From Thalassospira lucentensis (GTDB lineage Bacteria; Pseudomonadota; Alphaproteobacteria; Rhodospirillales; Thalassospiraceae): a DNA stretch of 64,000 nucleotides. Positions within the stretch are counted from its first letter, which is position 1, and each line of letters opens with the position of its first letter. The notes beneath the pieces were generated by a model. The model was not told the origin of the DNA. It was given only the letters and a program-made list of their open reading frames with translations, and searched no databases. Below are positions 48,330 to 59,530 of this stretch, one piece after another. The translations under genes were made by a program, and so were the position numbers. The stretch is from positions 1 to 64,000 of the forward strand of contig NZ_LPVY01000003.1 of the NCBI RefSeq assembly GCF_001613805.1. Direction: 5' to 3'.

Positions 48330-48881
48330 ATGAAGAATTTTGTAACGACCCGCTCTATGAAAATCGGGATTTATCCTGTGAATTTCATGGTTTCGATGTT
48401 TGTTGCTGGCGCGATCATGACCGGTGCGGGTGGCGTTTTGGCGCAAAGCGACTCCCCCTTGCCTGGACCGGCGGCAGGTGAAAATGCCGTACCTGACGCA
48501 GCCGGTGCTGCGAGTGCCGAGAAGGCGAAGCCAACCATCACGGTCACGCGGTCGGCCTGCCGGGAACTGGTCAGCCATGTGCCGGATGACGATGTTGCCT
48601 ATAAGCCCGGTGTCGATGTTTATGGCCGCAAGGTCGCCCCGGCCGATCTGGATGGCGGCAACCAGATACTGAATTCGCTGCCCAAGGAAATCGAATTTCC
48701 GGTGACGATTGATTTCTTTGAATATGCGGGGATTTCCGTGCCGGACGGGATCAGTGGCGAGTCTAATATCGGCAAGATCACCTATCGCAACGGGCGGGTT
48801 TATTTCAACGATACGCCGCTTGGCAACGAGGCGGGGCAGGATGAACTGGCGGCTGCGTGCCGGGCGGCGGGCTTCCGGTAA
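48330..48881 (+). CDS. Exported protein of unknown function
   Basis: 183 residues with a long N-region and a signal peptide ending near VLA|QSDS (about residue 38). A Pro/Ala-rich linker (about 40-65) follows, then a small domain with HVPDDDVAYKPGVDVYGRKVAPADLDGG. The two cysteines of the mature part (RSACREL and AAACRAAG) may form a disulfide. I do not recognise the family. Its position before proS suggests a conserved neighbour but not a function. Confidence 0.7.
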   Translation: MKNFVTTRSMKIGIYPVNFMVSMFVAGAIMTGAGGVLAQSDSPLPGPAAGENAVPDAAGAASAEKAKPTITVTRSACRELVSHVPDDDVAYKPGVDVYGRKVAPADLDGGNQILNSLPKEIEFPVTIDFFEYAGISVPDGISGESNIGKITYRNGRVYFNDTPLGNEAGQDELAAACRAAGFR

Positions 48882-49056
48882 GGTTGCACCTGAAAAAGCC
48901 TGTGTGTTTTCGCAAACCTGCCACGATTGGGCGCTAGATCACGTCTTGCCGATATAAAGCAAGTTCCGGCTTGCGTTTCGGGCTGTGCTGTCGCATTTTC
49001 CGGGCAAGGTCTTTTGTATACCTGATATTTTCAGCTTTGATCATCACGAGGCATTG

Positions 49057-50376
49057 ATGCGTCTTTCCCAGTTCTTTCTGCCGACCCTCAAGGAAACGCC
49101 GGCAGAAGCACAGATCGCTTCCCATCGACTGATGCTGCGTGCCGGTATGGTGCGCCAGCTTTCGGCGGGGATTTATTCCTGGCTGCCGCTTGGCTATCGC
49201 GTGCTTAAAAAGATCGAGCAGATCGTGCGCGAAGAGCAGGACGCGATTGGCTGCAACGAATTGCTGATGCCGACCATCCAGCCAGCCGAACTTTGGCAGG
49301 AAAGCGGACGGTACGAGGATTACGGCCTTGAAATGCTGCGCATCACCGACCGTCATGACCGCAAAATGCTTTTTGGTCCGACCAACGAGGAAGTGATCAC
49401 CGATATCTTCCGCAAGGATGTCCGGTCCTATAAGCAGCTTCCGCAGATGCTGTATCACATTCAGTGGAAATTCCGCGACGAGATCCGCCCGCGCTTTGGC
49501 GTGATGCGTGGTCGCGAATTCCTGATGAAGGATGCGTATTCGTTCGATGTCGATTACGAAAGTTCACGGCACGCCTATAACAAGATGTTTCTGGCCTATT
49601 GCCGGACCTTTACGCGCCTTGGCGTGAAGGCGATCCCGATGGTGGCCGATACCGGCCCGATTGGCGGCGATCTTAGCCATGAATTCATCATTCTGGCCGA
49701 AACCGGCGAAAGCGAAGTGTTCTGCGACAAGAAGTGGCTGGACAAGGATCTGACGGGCAAGGGTGTTGATCTGAATGATCGCACCGGGCTTGAAAACTGG
49801 GTCCAGACGACGCTTGAAGACTATGCCGCGACCGAAGACAAGCATGATCCGGCCAATAGCCCGATTTCCGGTGACGACATGATTGCGACGCGCGGGATCG
49901 AAGTCGGCCATATCTTCCATTTCGGTGCGAAATATTCCGAACCGATGGGGGCCACCATCCTTGGCCCGGACGGCAAGGAAGTGCCGGTCCAGATGGGATC
50001 ATACGGCATTGGCGTTTCGCGCCTTGTCGGCGCACTGATCGAGGCATCGCACGACGAGAACGGCATCATCTGGCCGGAATCGGTTGCGCCCTACAAGGTT
50101 GGCCTGATCAACCTGCGCACGGGTGATGATGAATGTGACGCGGCCTGCGAAGACGTTTACGCCAAGCTGCATAACGCCGGGATTGAGGTGCTTTATGATG
50201 ACCGCGACATCCGCGCGGGCGGCAAATTTGCCGATATGGACCTGATCGGTCTGCCTTGGCAGATCGTGATTGGCCCGAAAGGCCTTAAAGCCGGTGTGGT
50301 CGAGCTTAAAAACCGCAAATCCGGCGAGCGGACGGAAGTCACGCTTGAAGCCGCACTTAACCAGATCGGCGCCTGA
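49057..50376 (+). CDS. proS: Prolyl-tRNA synthetase
   Basis: Charges tRNA-Pro. Class II motifs are clear: motif 1 region ([23 protein letters not shown]), motif 2 ([30 protein letters not shown] pattern) and motif 3 ([16 protein letters not shown]), followed by the anticodon domain. At 439 residues it lacks the large editing insertion of the 570-residue E. coli type, as usual in alphaproteobacteria. The start MRLSQFF has GAGG upstream; an open stretch 24 codons earlier is not conserved-looking. Confidence 0.96.
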   Translation: MRLSQFFLPTLKETPAEAQIASHRLMLRAGMVRQLSAGIYSWLPLGYRVLKKIEQIVREEQDAIGCNELLMPTIQPAELWQESGRYEDYGLEMLRITDRHDRKMLFGPTNEEVITDIFRKDVRSYKQLPQMLYHIQWKFRDEIRPRFGVMRGREFLMKDAYSFDVDYESSRHAYNKMFLAYCRTFTRLGVKAIPMVADTGPIGGDLSHEFIILAETGESEVFCDKKWLDKDLTGKGVDLNDRTGLENWVQTTLEDYAATEDKHDPANSPISGDDMIATRGIEVGHIFHFGAKYSEPMGATILGPDGKEVPVQMGSYGIGVSRLVGALIEASHDENGIIWPESVAPYKVGLINLRTGDDECDAACEDVYAKLHNAGIEVLYDDRDIRAGGKFADMDLIGLPWQIVIGPKGLKAGVVELKNRKSGERTEVTLEAALNQIGA

Positions 50377-50474
50377 TAACGATTTTGCAAACGGGGCAGC
50401 CTTGGCTGCCCCGTCCTGATTTCCGGAATTCTTTCCGATACGCTTCCATACGCTTCCACGAGGATCATTTGCGC

Positions 50475-51725
50475 ATGTTCAGTCCGTTCGAACGTCTGGT
50501 GGCTTTCCGCTACCTGCGTCCCCGTCGGCAAGAAGGCTTTGTTTCCGTCATCGCCATCTTTTCGCTGCTTGGCATCATGCTGGGCGTTGCGACCCTGATT
50601 ATCGTCATGTCGGTCATGAACGGGTTCCGGGCCGAATTGCTTGGACGTATTCTGGGGCTGAACGGGCATATATCGGTTTATGCGCAAAGTCCGGATGGCC
50701 TGCCCAATTATGATGCGATTGAAAAGAAGATCGCGGAAACCGGCAATGTCACGCTTGTGACCCCGGTGGTCGAGGGGCAGGTGATGGCATCGAACAATGG
50801 CCGCGCATCCGGTGCCATCGTGCGCGGTGTGCGGGCGGCCGACCTCGCCAAACGTCCGACGATTGCGGACAATATCGTTTTCGGATCGCTGGACGATTTC
50901 AAGGGCGAGGATACCGTGATCATGGGCGCACGCCTTGCCATGAAGCTTGGTGTCGGGGTGGGTGACAATGTCAATCTGATCTCGCCCAAGGGCAATGTGA
51001 CGGCGTTCGGCTCCGTACCGCGTGTGCGGGCCTATAAGGTGGTCGGGCTGTTTGATATCGGCATGTATGAATATGACAGCGGCTTTATCTTCATGCCGCT
51101 TGATGCCGCCCAGATTTATTTCCGCCTGCCGGAAAAGATCAGCCATTTTGAAGTGATGCTTGAAGACCCGTCGCGTCTGTCGTCGAGCATGAATGATCTG
51201 CTGTCGAACCTGTCGGGGGAACATCTGCGGCTGGTGAATTGGCAGCAATCAAATTCCAGCTTCTTCAATGCGTTACAGGTAGAACGTAATGTGATGTTCC
51301 TGATCCTGACGCTGATTATTCTGGTGGCGGCATTCAATATCATTTCGGGCATGGTGATGCTGGTGAAGGACAAGGGGCACGATATCGCGATCCTGCGCAC
51401 GATGGGGGCCACACGGTCATCGGTGATGCGCATCTTCTTCCTGGCCGGGGCATCCATCGGGGTTGTCGGTACGTTAAGCGGGCTGATCCTTGGCGTTCTG
51501 TTCTGCCTGAATATCGAAAATATCCGCCAGTTCATCCAGAGCCTGACCGGGGCGGACCTGTTTAATGCGGAAATCTATTTCCTGTCGCAGCTTCCGGCTG
51601 ACATGGATGTCAGCGAAGTGGTTCTGGTCTGTGTGATGTCCCTGACCCTGTCGTTCCTGGCGACGGTTTATCCGGCATGGCGTGCATCGCGCCTCGATCC
51701 GGTGGAGGCGCTGCGTTATGAGTGA
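50475..51725 (+). CDS. lolC: Lipoprotein-releasing ABC transporter permease LolC/LolE
   Basis: Inner-membrane component that extracts outer-membrane lipoproteins with LolD. The 416-residue protein opens [23 protein letters not shown], has one N-terminal and three C-terminal membrane helices, and a large periplasmic domain between. The end [18 protein letters not shown] is the FtsX/LolC-family hallmark. Only one permease gene is present, so it may act as a homodimer (LolF-like arrangement). It overlaps lolD by 8 bases. Confidence 0.94.
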   Translation: MFSPFERLVAFRYLRPRRQEGFVSVIAIFSLLGIMLGVATLIIVMSVMNGFRAELLGRILGLNGHISVYAQSPDGLPNYDAIEKKIAETGNVTLVTPVVEGQVMASNNGRASGAIVRGVRAADLAKRPTIADNIVFGSLDDFKGEDTVIMGARLAMKLGVGVGDNVNLISPKGNVTAFGSVPRVRAYKVVGLFDIGMYEYDSGFIFMPLDAAQIYFRLPEKISHFEVMLEDPSRLSSSMNDLLSNLSGEHLRLVNWQQSNSSFFNALQVERNVMFLILTLIILVAAFNIISGMVMLVKDKGHDIAILRTMGATRSSVMRIFFLAGASIGVVGTLSGLILGVLFCLNIENIRQFIQSLTGADLFNAEIYFLSQLPADMDVSEVVLVCVMSLTLSFLATVYPAWRASRLDPVEALRYE

Positions 51726-52452
51726 TATGGTCAAGAAAACCGCGCAGGAACGCGCGCAGAAAGTCGTTTTGCGGCTTGAAAAGATTGATCGCGTCTTCAA
51801 TCAGGGGCCCGACCAGCTTGAAATCCTGAAATCCGTCGATCTTGAAATCCATCAGGGCGAGATCGTCGCCCTTGTCGGGCCATCGGGGGCGGGTAAATCG
51901 ACCCTGCTTCAGATTGCGGGCCTGCTTGAAAAGCCTGATCGTGGCATGGTTTCGATTGGTGGGAAACGCAGCACGGACCTTTCCGATCTGGCGCGCACCG
52001 AAATGCGCCGTAAGCATATCGGGTTCGTTTATCAGTATCATCATCTGCTGCCGGAATTTTCAGCGATTGAAAACGTCGTGATTCCGCAGATGATCAATGG
52101 CCTGAAACGGCCGGATGCGACTGAACGCGGGCTTGAACTGCTGCGCTGTCTTGGACTTGAAAAACGGGCCGAACATCGCCCGGCGCGGCTTTCGGGCGGG
52201 GAACAGCAGCGGGTGGCAATTGCGCGTGCGCTTGCCAATGTGCCCGATGTGCTGTTTGCCGACGAGCCGACCGGCAACCTTGACCCGCATACTGCCGAAA
52301 CCGTGTTCGGGATGTTGATGACGCTGGTGCGTGAAACCGGTCTGGCGTCGCTGATTGCGACCCATAACCCGGAACTGGCGCGCCAGATGGACCGGGTTGT
52401 GACCCTGCGTGACGGGCATCTGGTCGAACTTGATCCCGATACCCTTTCGTAA
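51718..52452 (+). CDS. lolD: Lipoprotein-releasing ABC transporter ATP-binding protein
   Basis: ATPase of the Lol system, 244 residues. Walker [10 protein letters not shown], the LolD-specific stretch [19 protein letters not shown], signature [15 protein letters not shown] and Walker [13 protein letters not shown] are all present. The start overlaps the lolC stop, with GGAGG upstream; a second Met three codons on (51727) is possible. Confidence 0.95.
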   Translation: MSDMVKKTAQERAQKVVLRLEKIDRVFNQGPDQLEILKSVDLEIHQGEIVALVGPSGAGKSTLLQIAGLLEKPDRGMVSIGGKRSTDLSDLARTEMRRKHIGFVYQYHHLLPEFSAIENVVIPQMINGLKRPDATERGLELLRCLGLEKRAEHRPARLSGGEQQRVAIARALANVPDVLFADEPTGNLDPHTAETVFGMLMTLVRETGLASLIATHNPELARQMDRVVTLRDGHLVELDPDTLS

Positions 52453-52551
52453 TTCGTCGAAGTTCTTTAAGTTAGCAGAGCACCGCGCCCCGGAGTGATT
52501 CGGGGTGGCGGTTTTCCTGCCTTTGCCATTCTTGTTCCGGGGTTTTCTGAA

Positions 52552-55500
52552 ATGGAAAACGGTTTCGTCCATCTTCGTGTTCACACCAACTACTCGCTTG
52601 CCGAAGGTGCCATCACGACGAAGGAACTGGCAAAGATGTGCGAGGCGGATGGTCAGCCCGCGGTTGCGATGACCGATAGCGATAATATGTTCGGCGCGCT
52701 TGATTTTTCCGGTGTGATGAGCGGGGCGGGCGTGCAGCCGATCCTTGGCGTACAGATCGGTGTTGAACGGTTTGGCGACCAGCCGGTTGTTGGCAGGATT
52801 TCGCGTGAACCCAACCCGGACAAGCTGGTTCTGATCGCAAAGAATGAGCGGGGGTATTTCAACCTTCTGAAAATCGTTTCGCGGGCACACATGACCAGCG
52901 AAGCAGGCAGCGAGCCCAAGGCGCTTTATGATCATATCGAACAATACAGTTCCGACATCATCTGCCTGACTGGCGGGCCGACCGGGCCACTGGCACGGTT
53001 GATTGCCGAGGGGCAGCTTGAGGCGGCGACCGAATGCCTGAACAAGCTTTCGGGGATATTTGGCAACCGGCTTTATATCGAACTGCAGCGCCACGGCGAG
53101 CCGGTCGAGGAAAAGGTTGAGCCGGGTCTGATCAAGCTGGCCTATGATCACAATATCCCGCTGGTCGCGACCAATGACTGCTTTTTCCCCAAGGCGGAAA
53201 TGTATGAAGCCCACGATGTGTTTATCTGCATCGGGCAGGGTGCGGTTGTCGGGCAGGAAGACCGTTGGCGCCTGACACCGGAGCACCGGTTCAAGACTGC
53301 CGCCGAGATGCGCGAGCTTTTTGCCGACATTCCCGAGGCCTGTGACAACACGTTGACGATTGCCAAGCGGTGTTCATGGCATGTCGAGAAAATTGATCCG
53401 ATCCTGCCGCCGTTTGATTGCGGCGAAGGCCGTACCGAGGTCGACGAACTGCGTCATATGTCCGAGGAGGGCCTTAAGGGCCGCCTTGCGAAATATGTCT
53501 TTACCGAAGATATGACGGATGCGCAGAAGGAAGAAATCGCCAAACCCTATTGGGAGCGCCTTGAATACGAGCTTGGCATCATCAATCAGATGGGATTCCC
53601 GGGTTACTTCCTGATCGTTGCGGACTTTATCCAGTGGGCCAAGGATCATGAAATCCCGGTTGGACCGGGCCGTGGTTCGGGTGCGGGGTCGCTTGTTGCC
53701 TATGCCCTGCTGATTACCGATCTTGATCCGCTGCATTTTTCGTTGCTGTTTGAACGCTTCCTGAACCCGGAACGCGTATCCATGCCTGACTTCGATGTCG
53801 ATTTCTGTCAGGACCGGCGCGGCGAGGTGATTGAATATGTGCAGCAGAAATACGGCCATGACCGTGTGGCGCAGATCATCACATTCGGTAAATTACAGGC
53901 CAAGGCCGCGGTGCGTGACGTTGGCCGCGTTTTGAGCATCCCGTATGGCTATGTCGATAAAATCTGCAAGATGATTCCGGGGGACCCGGCCAAGCCGATC
54001 CCGCTTAAGGAAGCCATCGACATGGAGCCGGACCTGCGCCGGATTGCGCGCGAAGACCCGGATATTGACCGGCTGCTGTCCATCGCAATGCAGATCGAAG
54101 GACTTTATCGTAACTCGTCGACCCACGCCGCCGGGGTGGTCATCGGCGACCGTGACCTTGATGAGCTTGTGCCGCTTTATCGTGATCCGCGATCCGATAT
54201 GCCGGTGACCCAGTTCAACATGAAATATGTTGAAAATGCCGGTCTGGTGAAGTTCGACTTCCTTGGTTTGAAAACCCTGACGGTGATTATCGAGGCCGTC
54301 AATCTGATGCGGCTTCGCAAAGACGTCCCGCAAGACTTTGATATCAGTGCTATTCCCCTTGATGATCGGGTGGCGTTCAAGCTGCTTTCGGCGGCCGAGA
54401 CGGTCGGTGTGTTCCAGCTTGAATCGCAGGGCATGCAGGACGTTCTGCGCGGCCTGAAGCCCGATACGATCGAAGATATTATCGCTGTGGTGGCGCTGTA
54501 TCGTCCGGGCCCGATGGACAATATCCCGCACTACATCGCGCGTAAGCATGGTCAGGAAGAACCTGATTACATGCACCCGATGTTGCAGCCGATCCTCGAA
54601 GAAACCTATGGCATCATGATCTATCAGGAACAGGTCATGCAGCTTGCCCAGACGATGTCGGGCTATTCGCTTGGCGGTGCGGACCTGTTGCGGCGTGCGA
54701 TGGGTAAAAAGATCGCCGAGGAAATGGAAAAGCAGCGGTCGCTGTTTGTTGACGGGGCGGAAAAGAACGGGGTGCCGCGCGGGCAGGCATCCGACATCTT
54801 TGATCAGGTTGCCAAGTTCGCATCCTATGGCTTTAACAAATCGCACGCAGCGGCCTATGCGCTGGTGGCGTATCAGACGGCGTATCTTAAGGCGAATTAT
54901 CCGGTCGAGTTTATGGCCGCGTTGATGACGCTTGATATGCACAACACCGAAAAGCTGGCGATTTTCAAACAGGAAGTCGAACGGCTTGGCATCGAAATCC
55001 TGCCGCCCTGCATCAATAATTCGCAAGTGGCGTTTTCGGTCGAAAATTATGATGGGGTTCGCAAAATCCGTTATGCACTGGCAGCGGTGCGTAACGTTGG
55101 TGATGCCGCGATGGAAAGCCTTGTTGCGGAGCGCGAGGCCAATGGTCCGTTCAAGGACCTGACCGATTTCGCATCGCGCATCGATAGCCGGGCTGTCAAC
55201 AAGCGGTTGCTTGAAAACCTTGTGCGGGCAGGGGCACTTGATTGCCTGACGACGAACCGCAAGGTGATGTTTGAGCATGTCGACCGCGTGATGGCGGTTT
55301 CCCAGCGCGAAATGCAGGCGCGCAACAATGACCAGATTTCGATGTTTGGCGAGGATACCGGCTTTGGCAAGGATGCCATCCGGTTGCCCGATGAACGCGA
55401 CTGGGTGCCGATGGAAAAACTGACCGAGGAATTTTCGGCCATCGGTTTTTATCTTTCCGCCCATCCGCTGGATACCTTTGGCAAAAGTCTTCAGCGGATC

Positions 55501-56037
55501 GGCATTGCGCCGATCAAGGAACTTCCGGCCCGCATGCGCGCCCAGAACAAGGGATCGATCAAGCTTGCCGGGACGCTGATCAATGCGCGTGAAATGATTT
55601 CCAAGAAAAACGGATCAAAATTCGCGTTTGTGATGTTTTCCGATCCGACCGGCAGTTTCGAGGTCGCGTTCTGGGCCGAGTCATGGGCGGCCTACAAGGA
55701 AATCATCAATGCCGGACGACCGGTATTGCTGGTGGTGGCAGCCGAAATGCGCGAGGGGCAGCTTCGCATCCAGGGGCAGAAGGTCGAAGACCTTGAGCAT
55801 GCGGTTTCAGGGGCTGCCGAGGGTATCCGCATTCGACTGAACCGGCCTGATCCGGTGGCGGAAATCCGCGAACTGCTTGAAAAAGCGGGGAAAGGGCGCG
55901 GTCTGGTCAGTCTTTCGACGGTGTGTGCCGATGGCCGTATTGCCGAGGTCGAGCTTGAAGATACCTATAAGGTCGGGCCGTCCCTTATCGGGGCGGTCGG
56001 GGCCATTCCGGGTGTCGAACTGGCCGAGGAAATCTGA
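52552..56037 (+). CDS. dnaE: DNA polymerase III alpha subunit
   Basis: Replicative polymerase, 1161 residues. It has the N-terminal PHP domain (HLRVHTNYSLAEGA), the palm with catalytic aspartates (MPDFDVDFCQDRRGEVIEY), GPGRGSGAGSLVAYAL, the thumb/fingers (FGFNKSHAAAYA-type), a helix-hairpin-helix region and an OB fold. The start MENGFVHL is chosen on homology; a GTG 19 codons upstream is open. No good Shine-Dalgarno is visible. It lies about 100 bases after lolD. Confidence 0.96.
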   Translation: MENGFVHLRVHTNYSLAEGAITTKELAKMCEADGQPAVAMTDSDNMFGALDFSGVMSGAGVQPILGVQIGVERFGDQPVVGRISREPNPDKLVLIAKNERGYFNLLKIVSRAHMTSEAGSEPKALYDHIEQYSSDIICLTGGPTGPLARLIAEGQLEAATECLNKLSGIFGNRLYIELQRHGEPVEEKVEPGLIKLAYDHNIPLVATNDCFFPKAEMYEAHDVFICIGQGAVVGQEDRWRLTPEHRFKTAAEMRELFADIPEACDNTLTIAKRCSWHVEKIDPILPPFDCGEGRTEVDELRHMSEEGLKGRLAKYVFTEDMTDAQKEEIAKPYWERLEYELGIINQMGFPGYFLIVADFIQWAKDHEIPVGPGRGSGAGSLVAYALLITDLDPLHFSLLFERFLNPERVSMPDFDVDFCQDRRGEVIEYVQQKYGHDRVAQIITFGKLQAKAAVRDVGRVLSIPYGYVDKICKMIPGDPAKPIPLKEAIDMEPDLRRIAREDPDIDRLLSIAMQIEGLYRNSSTHAAGVVIGDRDLDELVPLYRDPRSDMPVTQFNMKYVENAGLVKFDFLGLKTLTVIIEAVNLMRLRKDVPQDFDISAIPLDDRVAFKLLSAAETVGVFQLESQGMQDVLRGLKPDTIEDIIAVVALYRPGPMDNIPHYIARKHGQEEPDYMHPMLQPILEETYGIMIYQEQVMQLAQTMSGYSLGGADLLRRAMGKKIAEEMEKQRSLFVDGAEKNGVPRGQASDIFDQVAKFASYGFNKSHAAAYALVAYQTAYLKANYPVEFMAALMTLDMHNTEKLAIFKQEVERLGIEILPPCINNSQVAFSVENYDGVRKIRYALAAVRNVGDAAMESLVAEREANGPFKDLTDFASRIDSRAVNKRLLENLVRAGALDCLTTNRKVMFEHVDRVMAVSQREMQARNNDQISMFGEDTGFGKDAIRLPDERDWVPMEKLTEEFSAIGFYLSAHPLDTFGKSLQRIGIAPIKELPARMRAQNKGSIKLAGTLINAREMISKKNGSKFAFVMFSDPTGSFEVAFWAESWAAYKEIINAGRPVLLVVAAEMREGQLRIQGQKVEDLEHAVSGAAEGIRIRLNRPDPVAEIRELLEKAGKGRGLVSLSTVCADGRIAEVELEDTYKVGPSLIGAVGAIPGVELAEEI

Positions 56038-56109
56038 TTGGTGCGGGCAGGTGGAAATTGTGATCGGGCTTCGGGTTCACTTTCCGGCGGTTTGAGCGTA
56101 CTTTAAGGC

Positions 56110-56138
56110 TTGCATTCTTTGCAGGAGGGGGCTAAAAC
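56110..56138 (+). promoter_or_regulatory. Putative promoter of rpsB
   Basis: TTGCAT (56110-56115) and TAAAAC (56133-56138) with a 17-base spacer, giving a leader of about 130 bases ahead of rpsB. The match to sigma70 is moderate. Confidence 0.4.
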
Positions 56139-56205
56139 CCGCCCCGAACATCGCACGCGGGAGCGTGGCGAATAATGCTTTATGCAGAAATTCGTCCATC
56201 CGGTG

Positions 56206-56227
56206 TTTCACGCAAGCTGGCGTGAAA
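56206..56227 (+). promoter_or_regulatory. Hairpin in rpsB leader
   Basis: Perfect 8-bp stem TTTCACGC / GCGTGAAA with loop AAGCTG, about 45 bases before the rpsB start. It could be part of an S2 autoregulatory leader; no known consensus was checked. Confidence 0.4.
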
Positions 56228-56272
56228 TTCCCTTCCGCGGAGGTATTAACCGGAAAAAGGTAGGAATTTATC

Positions 56273-57055
56273 ATGGCTTTGCCAACCTTTACCATGCGTC
56301 AGCTGATGGAAGCTGGCGTCCACTTTGGTCACCACACCCGCCGCTGGAACCCGAAGATGAAGCAGTTCATCTTTGGTGCACGCAATGACATTCACATCCT
56401 GAACCTTCAGGAAACCGTTCCGATGCTGCATCGTGCGATGCAGGCCGTTCGTGACGTCACCGCAGGTGGTGGTCGCGTTCTGTTCGTAGGTACCAAGCGT
56501 CAGGCATCCCCGGTCATCGCGGAAGCTGCAAAGCGTTGCGGTCAGTACTATGTGAACCATCGCTGGCTCGGCGGTATGCTGACCAACTGGAACACCGTTT
56601 CCAACTCGATCAAACGCCTGAAAGAACAGGACGAGATCCTGTCTGCCGGTGCAGAAGGTCTGACCAAAAAAGAAATCCTGAACCTGACCCGTTCGCGCGA
56701 TAAGCTTGAGCGCGCGCTTGGCGGTATCAAGGACATGGGTGGTCTTCCCGACATCATCGTCGTGGTCGACACCAACAAGGAAGCACTTGCTGTTCACGAA
56801 GCCAAGAACCTGAACATTCCGGTTGTTGCAATTCTGGACTCCAATTCGGATCCGGCAAACGTTGCTTACCCGATCCCGGGCAACGACGATGCGATCCGTG
56901 CGATCCAGCTTTATTGCGACCTGTTCGTTGGCGCGGTTCTGGACGGTATCCAGCAGGAAATGACTGCTTCTGGCGCGGATCTCGGTGAATCCGAAGAAGT
57001 TCCGGCTGAAGCCGCTGCTGTTGAAGAAGCCGCTCAGGAAGCAGCTTCCGCATAA
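56273..57055 (+). CDS. rpsB: 30S ribosomal protein S2
   Basis: Ribosomal small-subunit protein, 260 residues. [28 protein letters not shown] and [10 protein letters not shown] are diagnostic. The C-terminus is an acidic Glu/Ala-rich tail, common in alphaproteobacteria. AGGTAGGA lies before the ATG. It is followed by an attenuator-like hairpin and then tsf, the standard rpsB-tsf order. Confidence 0.97.
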   Translation: MALPTFTMRQLMEAGVHFGHHTRRWNPKMKQFIFGARNDIHILNLQETVPMLHRAMQAVRDVTAGGGRVLFVGTKRQASPVIAEAAKRCGQYYVNHRWLGGMLTNWNTVSNSIKRLKEQDEILSAGAEGLTKKEILNLTRSRDKLERALGGIKDMGGLPDIIVVVDTNKEALAVHEAKNLNIPVVAILDSNSDPANVAYPIPGNDDAIRAIQLYCDLFVGAVLDGIQQEMTASGADLGESEEVPAEAAAVEEAAQEAASA

Positions 57056-57074
57056 GTTTCATTTTGTACCTGAT

Positions 57075-57106
57075 GAAACGGCGGCTAGCATGCCGCCGTT
57101 TCTTTA
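57075..57106 (+). terminator. Attenuator-like hairpin between rpsB and tsf
   Basis: Perfect 10-bp stem GAAACGGCGG / CCGCCGTTTC with an 8-base loop, followed by only TTTA. It is probably a partial terminator that makes tsf expression lower than rpsB. Confidence 0.65.
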
Positions 57107-57140
57107 GGTGTTCACTGATCGCGTAATAGGGGCTTTAAAA

Positions 57141-58064
57141 ATGGCTATTACCGCTGCTCTGGTTAAAGAGCTTCGCGAAACCACCGGCGCTGGCATGATG
57201 GATTGCAAAAAGGCGCTGTCCGAAACCGAAGGTAACCTTGAAGCTGCCGTTGACTGGCTTCGTACCAAAGGTCTTGCTGCTGCTGCCAAGAAAGCCGGTC
57301 GTGTTGCCGCCGAAGGTCTGGTGGGTGTTGCTGTTAACGGTACTTCCGGTGCCGTTGTCGAACTCAACTCCGAAACCGACTTCGTTTCGCGTAACGAAGA
57401 CTTCCAGAAATTCGTCGCAGAAATCGCAAACCAGGCCGTTTCGGCCAATGGCGATATCGATGCGCTGAAAGCAACCCCGTTCCCGGGTACTTCGCGTAAC
57501 GTCGAAGAACAGGTTACTCACATGATCGCCACCATCGGCGAAAACATGAACCTGCGTCGTTCGGCTGGTATCTCGGTCGAGAAGGGTGCTGTTGCGTCCT
57601 ACATCCATTCCGCGATTGCGCCGAACCTCGGCAAGATCGGCGTTCTGGTTGCACTCGAATCCGAAGCTGATGCGAGCGTTCTTGAAGGCCTTGGCAAACA
57701 GATCGCAATGCACATTGCAGCAACCAACCCGGCTTCGGCCACGGTTGACGATCTGGATCCGGAACTGGTCGAGCGCGAGAAAGCCGTTCTGACCGAACAG
57801 GCCAAAGAATCGGGCCGTCCGGCTGAAATCATCGAAAAGATGATTGATGGCCGTATCCGTAAATATTACGAGCAGGTCGTTCTGGTCGAGCAGACCTTCG
57901 TGATTGACGGCGAAAGCAAAGTCAAAGACGTGATCGCAAATGCCGCAAAAGACGCTGGCAAACCGATCACCCTTAAGGGCTTTGTCCGCTTCGAACTCGG
58001 TGAAGGCATCGAGAAAGAAGAAAAAGACTTTGCTGCAGAAGTTGCTGAGCAGCTGAAGAAATAA
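57141..58064 (+). CDS. tsf: Elongation factor Ts
   Basis: Nucleotide-exchange factor for EF-Tu, 307 residues. The N-terminal UBA-like domain ([22 protein letters not shown]) and the core TDFVSRN are intact. The start MAITAAL has AGGGG upstream; an earlier open start overlaps the hairpin and is unlikely. A long-stem terminator follows the stop. Confidence 0.97.
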   Translation: MAITAALVKELRETTGAGMMDCKKALSETEGNLEAAVDWLRTKGLAAAAKKAGRVAAEGLVGVAVNGTSGAVVELNSETDFVSRNEDFQKFVAEIANQAVSANGDIDALKATPFPGTSRNVEEQVTHMIATIGENMNLRRSAGISVEKGAVASYIHSAIAPNLGKIGVLVALESEADASVLEGLGKQIAMHIAATNPASATVDDLDPELVEREKAVLTEQAKESGRPAEIIEKMIDGRIRKYYEQVVLVEQTFVIDGESKVKDVIANAAKDAGKPITLKGFVRFELGEGIEKEEKDFAAEVAEQLKK

Positions 58065-58111
58065 ACATCTGATCGAAATGGTGCGTCGTGTGTCATTTCG
58101 TGTATGATCCC

Positions 58112-58164
58112 AGACCGGCGAGGTCGGCAGCGCATAATCGCCCTGTTACTCGCCGGTCTTTTTA
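58112..58164 (+). terminator. Long hairpin terminator after tsf
   Basis: Perfect 11-bp stem AGACCGGCGAG / CTCGCCGGTCT enclosing about 26 bases, then TTTTT. It separates tsf from pyrH. Confidence 0.8.
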
Positions 58165-58230
58165 TATCTGAATTTTGCTGAACCGGGTTTCGGGACAGTT
58201 TGAAATATCGGCAGTAAGAGGCAATCCAAC

Positions 58231-58962
58231 ATGGCAGAAAACGGCCAACTGAAATTTCGTCGCGTCCTCCTGAAACTTTCGGGCGAGGGGCTTCTGGGAA
58301 AACAGCAATACGGGATTGATCCCGAGACGGTTGACCGGATCGCAAGCGAAATCAAAGCCGTTCATGACATGGGTGCCGAGGTTTGCATGGTGATTGGCGG
58401 GGGGAACATCTTCCGCGGGGTCAAGGGTGCATCCCAGGGCATGGAGCGTGCCACGGCCGATTATATGGGCATGCTGGCCACCATCATGAATGCCCTTGCG
58501 GTTCAGAACGCGCTTGAGCGCCACGGGGTCCAGACCCGCGTGCAGTCCGCCATTCCGATGTCATCGGTTTGTGAGCCCTATATCCGCCGTCGCGCGGTGC
58601 GCCATATGGAAAAGGGCCGGGTGGTGATTTTTGCCGCCGGTACGGGCAACCCGTTCTTTACCACCGATACGGCCGCGGCACTTCGCGCGGTTGAAATGGG
58701 CTGCGACGCGTTGCTTAAGGGGACGCAGGTTGACGGTGTTTACACCGCCGATCCGAAAGTTGACCCGACGGCGGAACGTTATGATTCGCTGACCTATATG
58801 GAAGTTCTTGCCAAAGATTTGCGTGTTATGGATGCATCGGCTATTTCATTGGCACGCGAAAATGATATTCCGGTTATTGTATTTTCTTTGCATAATCCGG
58901 GCGCATTTGCCGACGTGGTTTGTGCAAATGGTACGTTTACGATTATTTCGAATGGAGACTGA
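58231..58962 (+). CDS. pyrH: UMP kinase
   Basis: Phosphorylates UMP to UDP. The 243-residue amino-acid-kinase-fold protein has [24 protein letters not shown], and [17 protein letters not shown], all typical. AAGAGG is upstream of the ATG. It begins a close-packed run through frr, uppS, cdsA, dxr and rseP. Confidence 0.97.
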   Translation: MAENGQLKFRRVLLKLSGEGLLGKQQYGIDPETVDRIASEIKAVHDMGAEVCMVIGGGNIFRGVKGASQGMERATADYMGMLATIMNALAVQNALERHGVQTRVQSAIPMSSVCEPYIRRRAVRHMEKGRVVIFAAGTGNPFFTTDTAAALRAVEMGCDALLKGTQVDGVYTADPKVDPTAERYDSLTYMEVLAKDLRVMDASAISLARENDIPVIVFSLHNPGAFADVVCANGTFTIISNGD

Positions 58963-58964
58963 AG

Positions 58965-59528
58965 GTGTCTGACGTTGCTGGCCTGAAAAAAGACCTTGCC
59001 CGCCGTATGGAAGGGGCTGTCGAAGTTTTGCACAAGGAATTCACCGGGCTCCGGACCGGGCGGGCCAGTGCAAACCTTCTTGAACCGGTCATGGTTGAAG
59101 CCTACGGCGTACCGACCCCGCTTAACCAGGTTGCGTCCGTCAGTGTTCCGGAATCGCGTATGCTTTCGGTTCAGGTCTGGGACAAATCGATGGTTAAATC
59201 GGTCGAAAAAGCGATCCGTGATTCAGGTCTTGGCCTGAACCCGGCGGCTGATGGTACGCTTGTTCGCGTGCCGATCCCGGCATTGAACGAGGAACGCCGT
59301 GCGGAACTGTCCAAGGTTGCCGGCAAATATGCCGAGCAGGCCCGTATTTCTGTTCGTAACGTCCGCCGTGACGGCATCGACCAGATCAAGAAATGGGAAA
59401 AGGACAGCGTGATCTCGAAAGATGACCTCCATAACGAGGAAAAAGAGATCCAGAAGCTGACCGACAAGGTCATTGGCGAGATCGACGAAGCGCTCGCCCA
59501 TAAAGAACAGGAAATCATGCAAGTCTGA
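58965..59528 (+). CDS. frr: Ribosome recycling factor
   Basis: Splits post-termination ribosomes with EF-G. From the GTG start ([21 protein letters not shown]) it is 187 residues, the usual length; GGAG lies about 8 bases upstream. The open frame extends further back into pyrH but that part is not frr-like. [15 protein letters not shown] and [17 protein letters not shown] are diagnostic. It starts two bases after the pyrH stop. Confidence 0.95.
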   Translation: MSDVAGLKKDLARRMEGAVEVLHKEFTGLRTGRASANLLEPVMVEAYGVPTPLNQVASVSVPESRMLSVQVWDKSMVKSVEKAIRDSGLGLNPAADGTLVRVPIPALNEERRAELSKVAGKYAEQARISVRNVRRDGIDQIKKWEKDSVISKDDLHNEEKEIQKLTDKVIGEIDEALAHKEQEIMQV

Positions 59529-59530
59529 TC

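Noticed and set aside
53893-55464. 523-codon open frame antisense to dnaE
   Set aside because: Shadow frame of a certain gene; composition is His/Arg-rich and lacks motifs.
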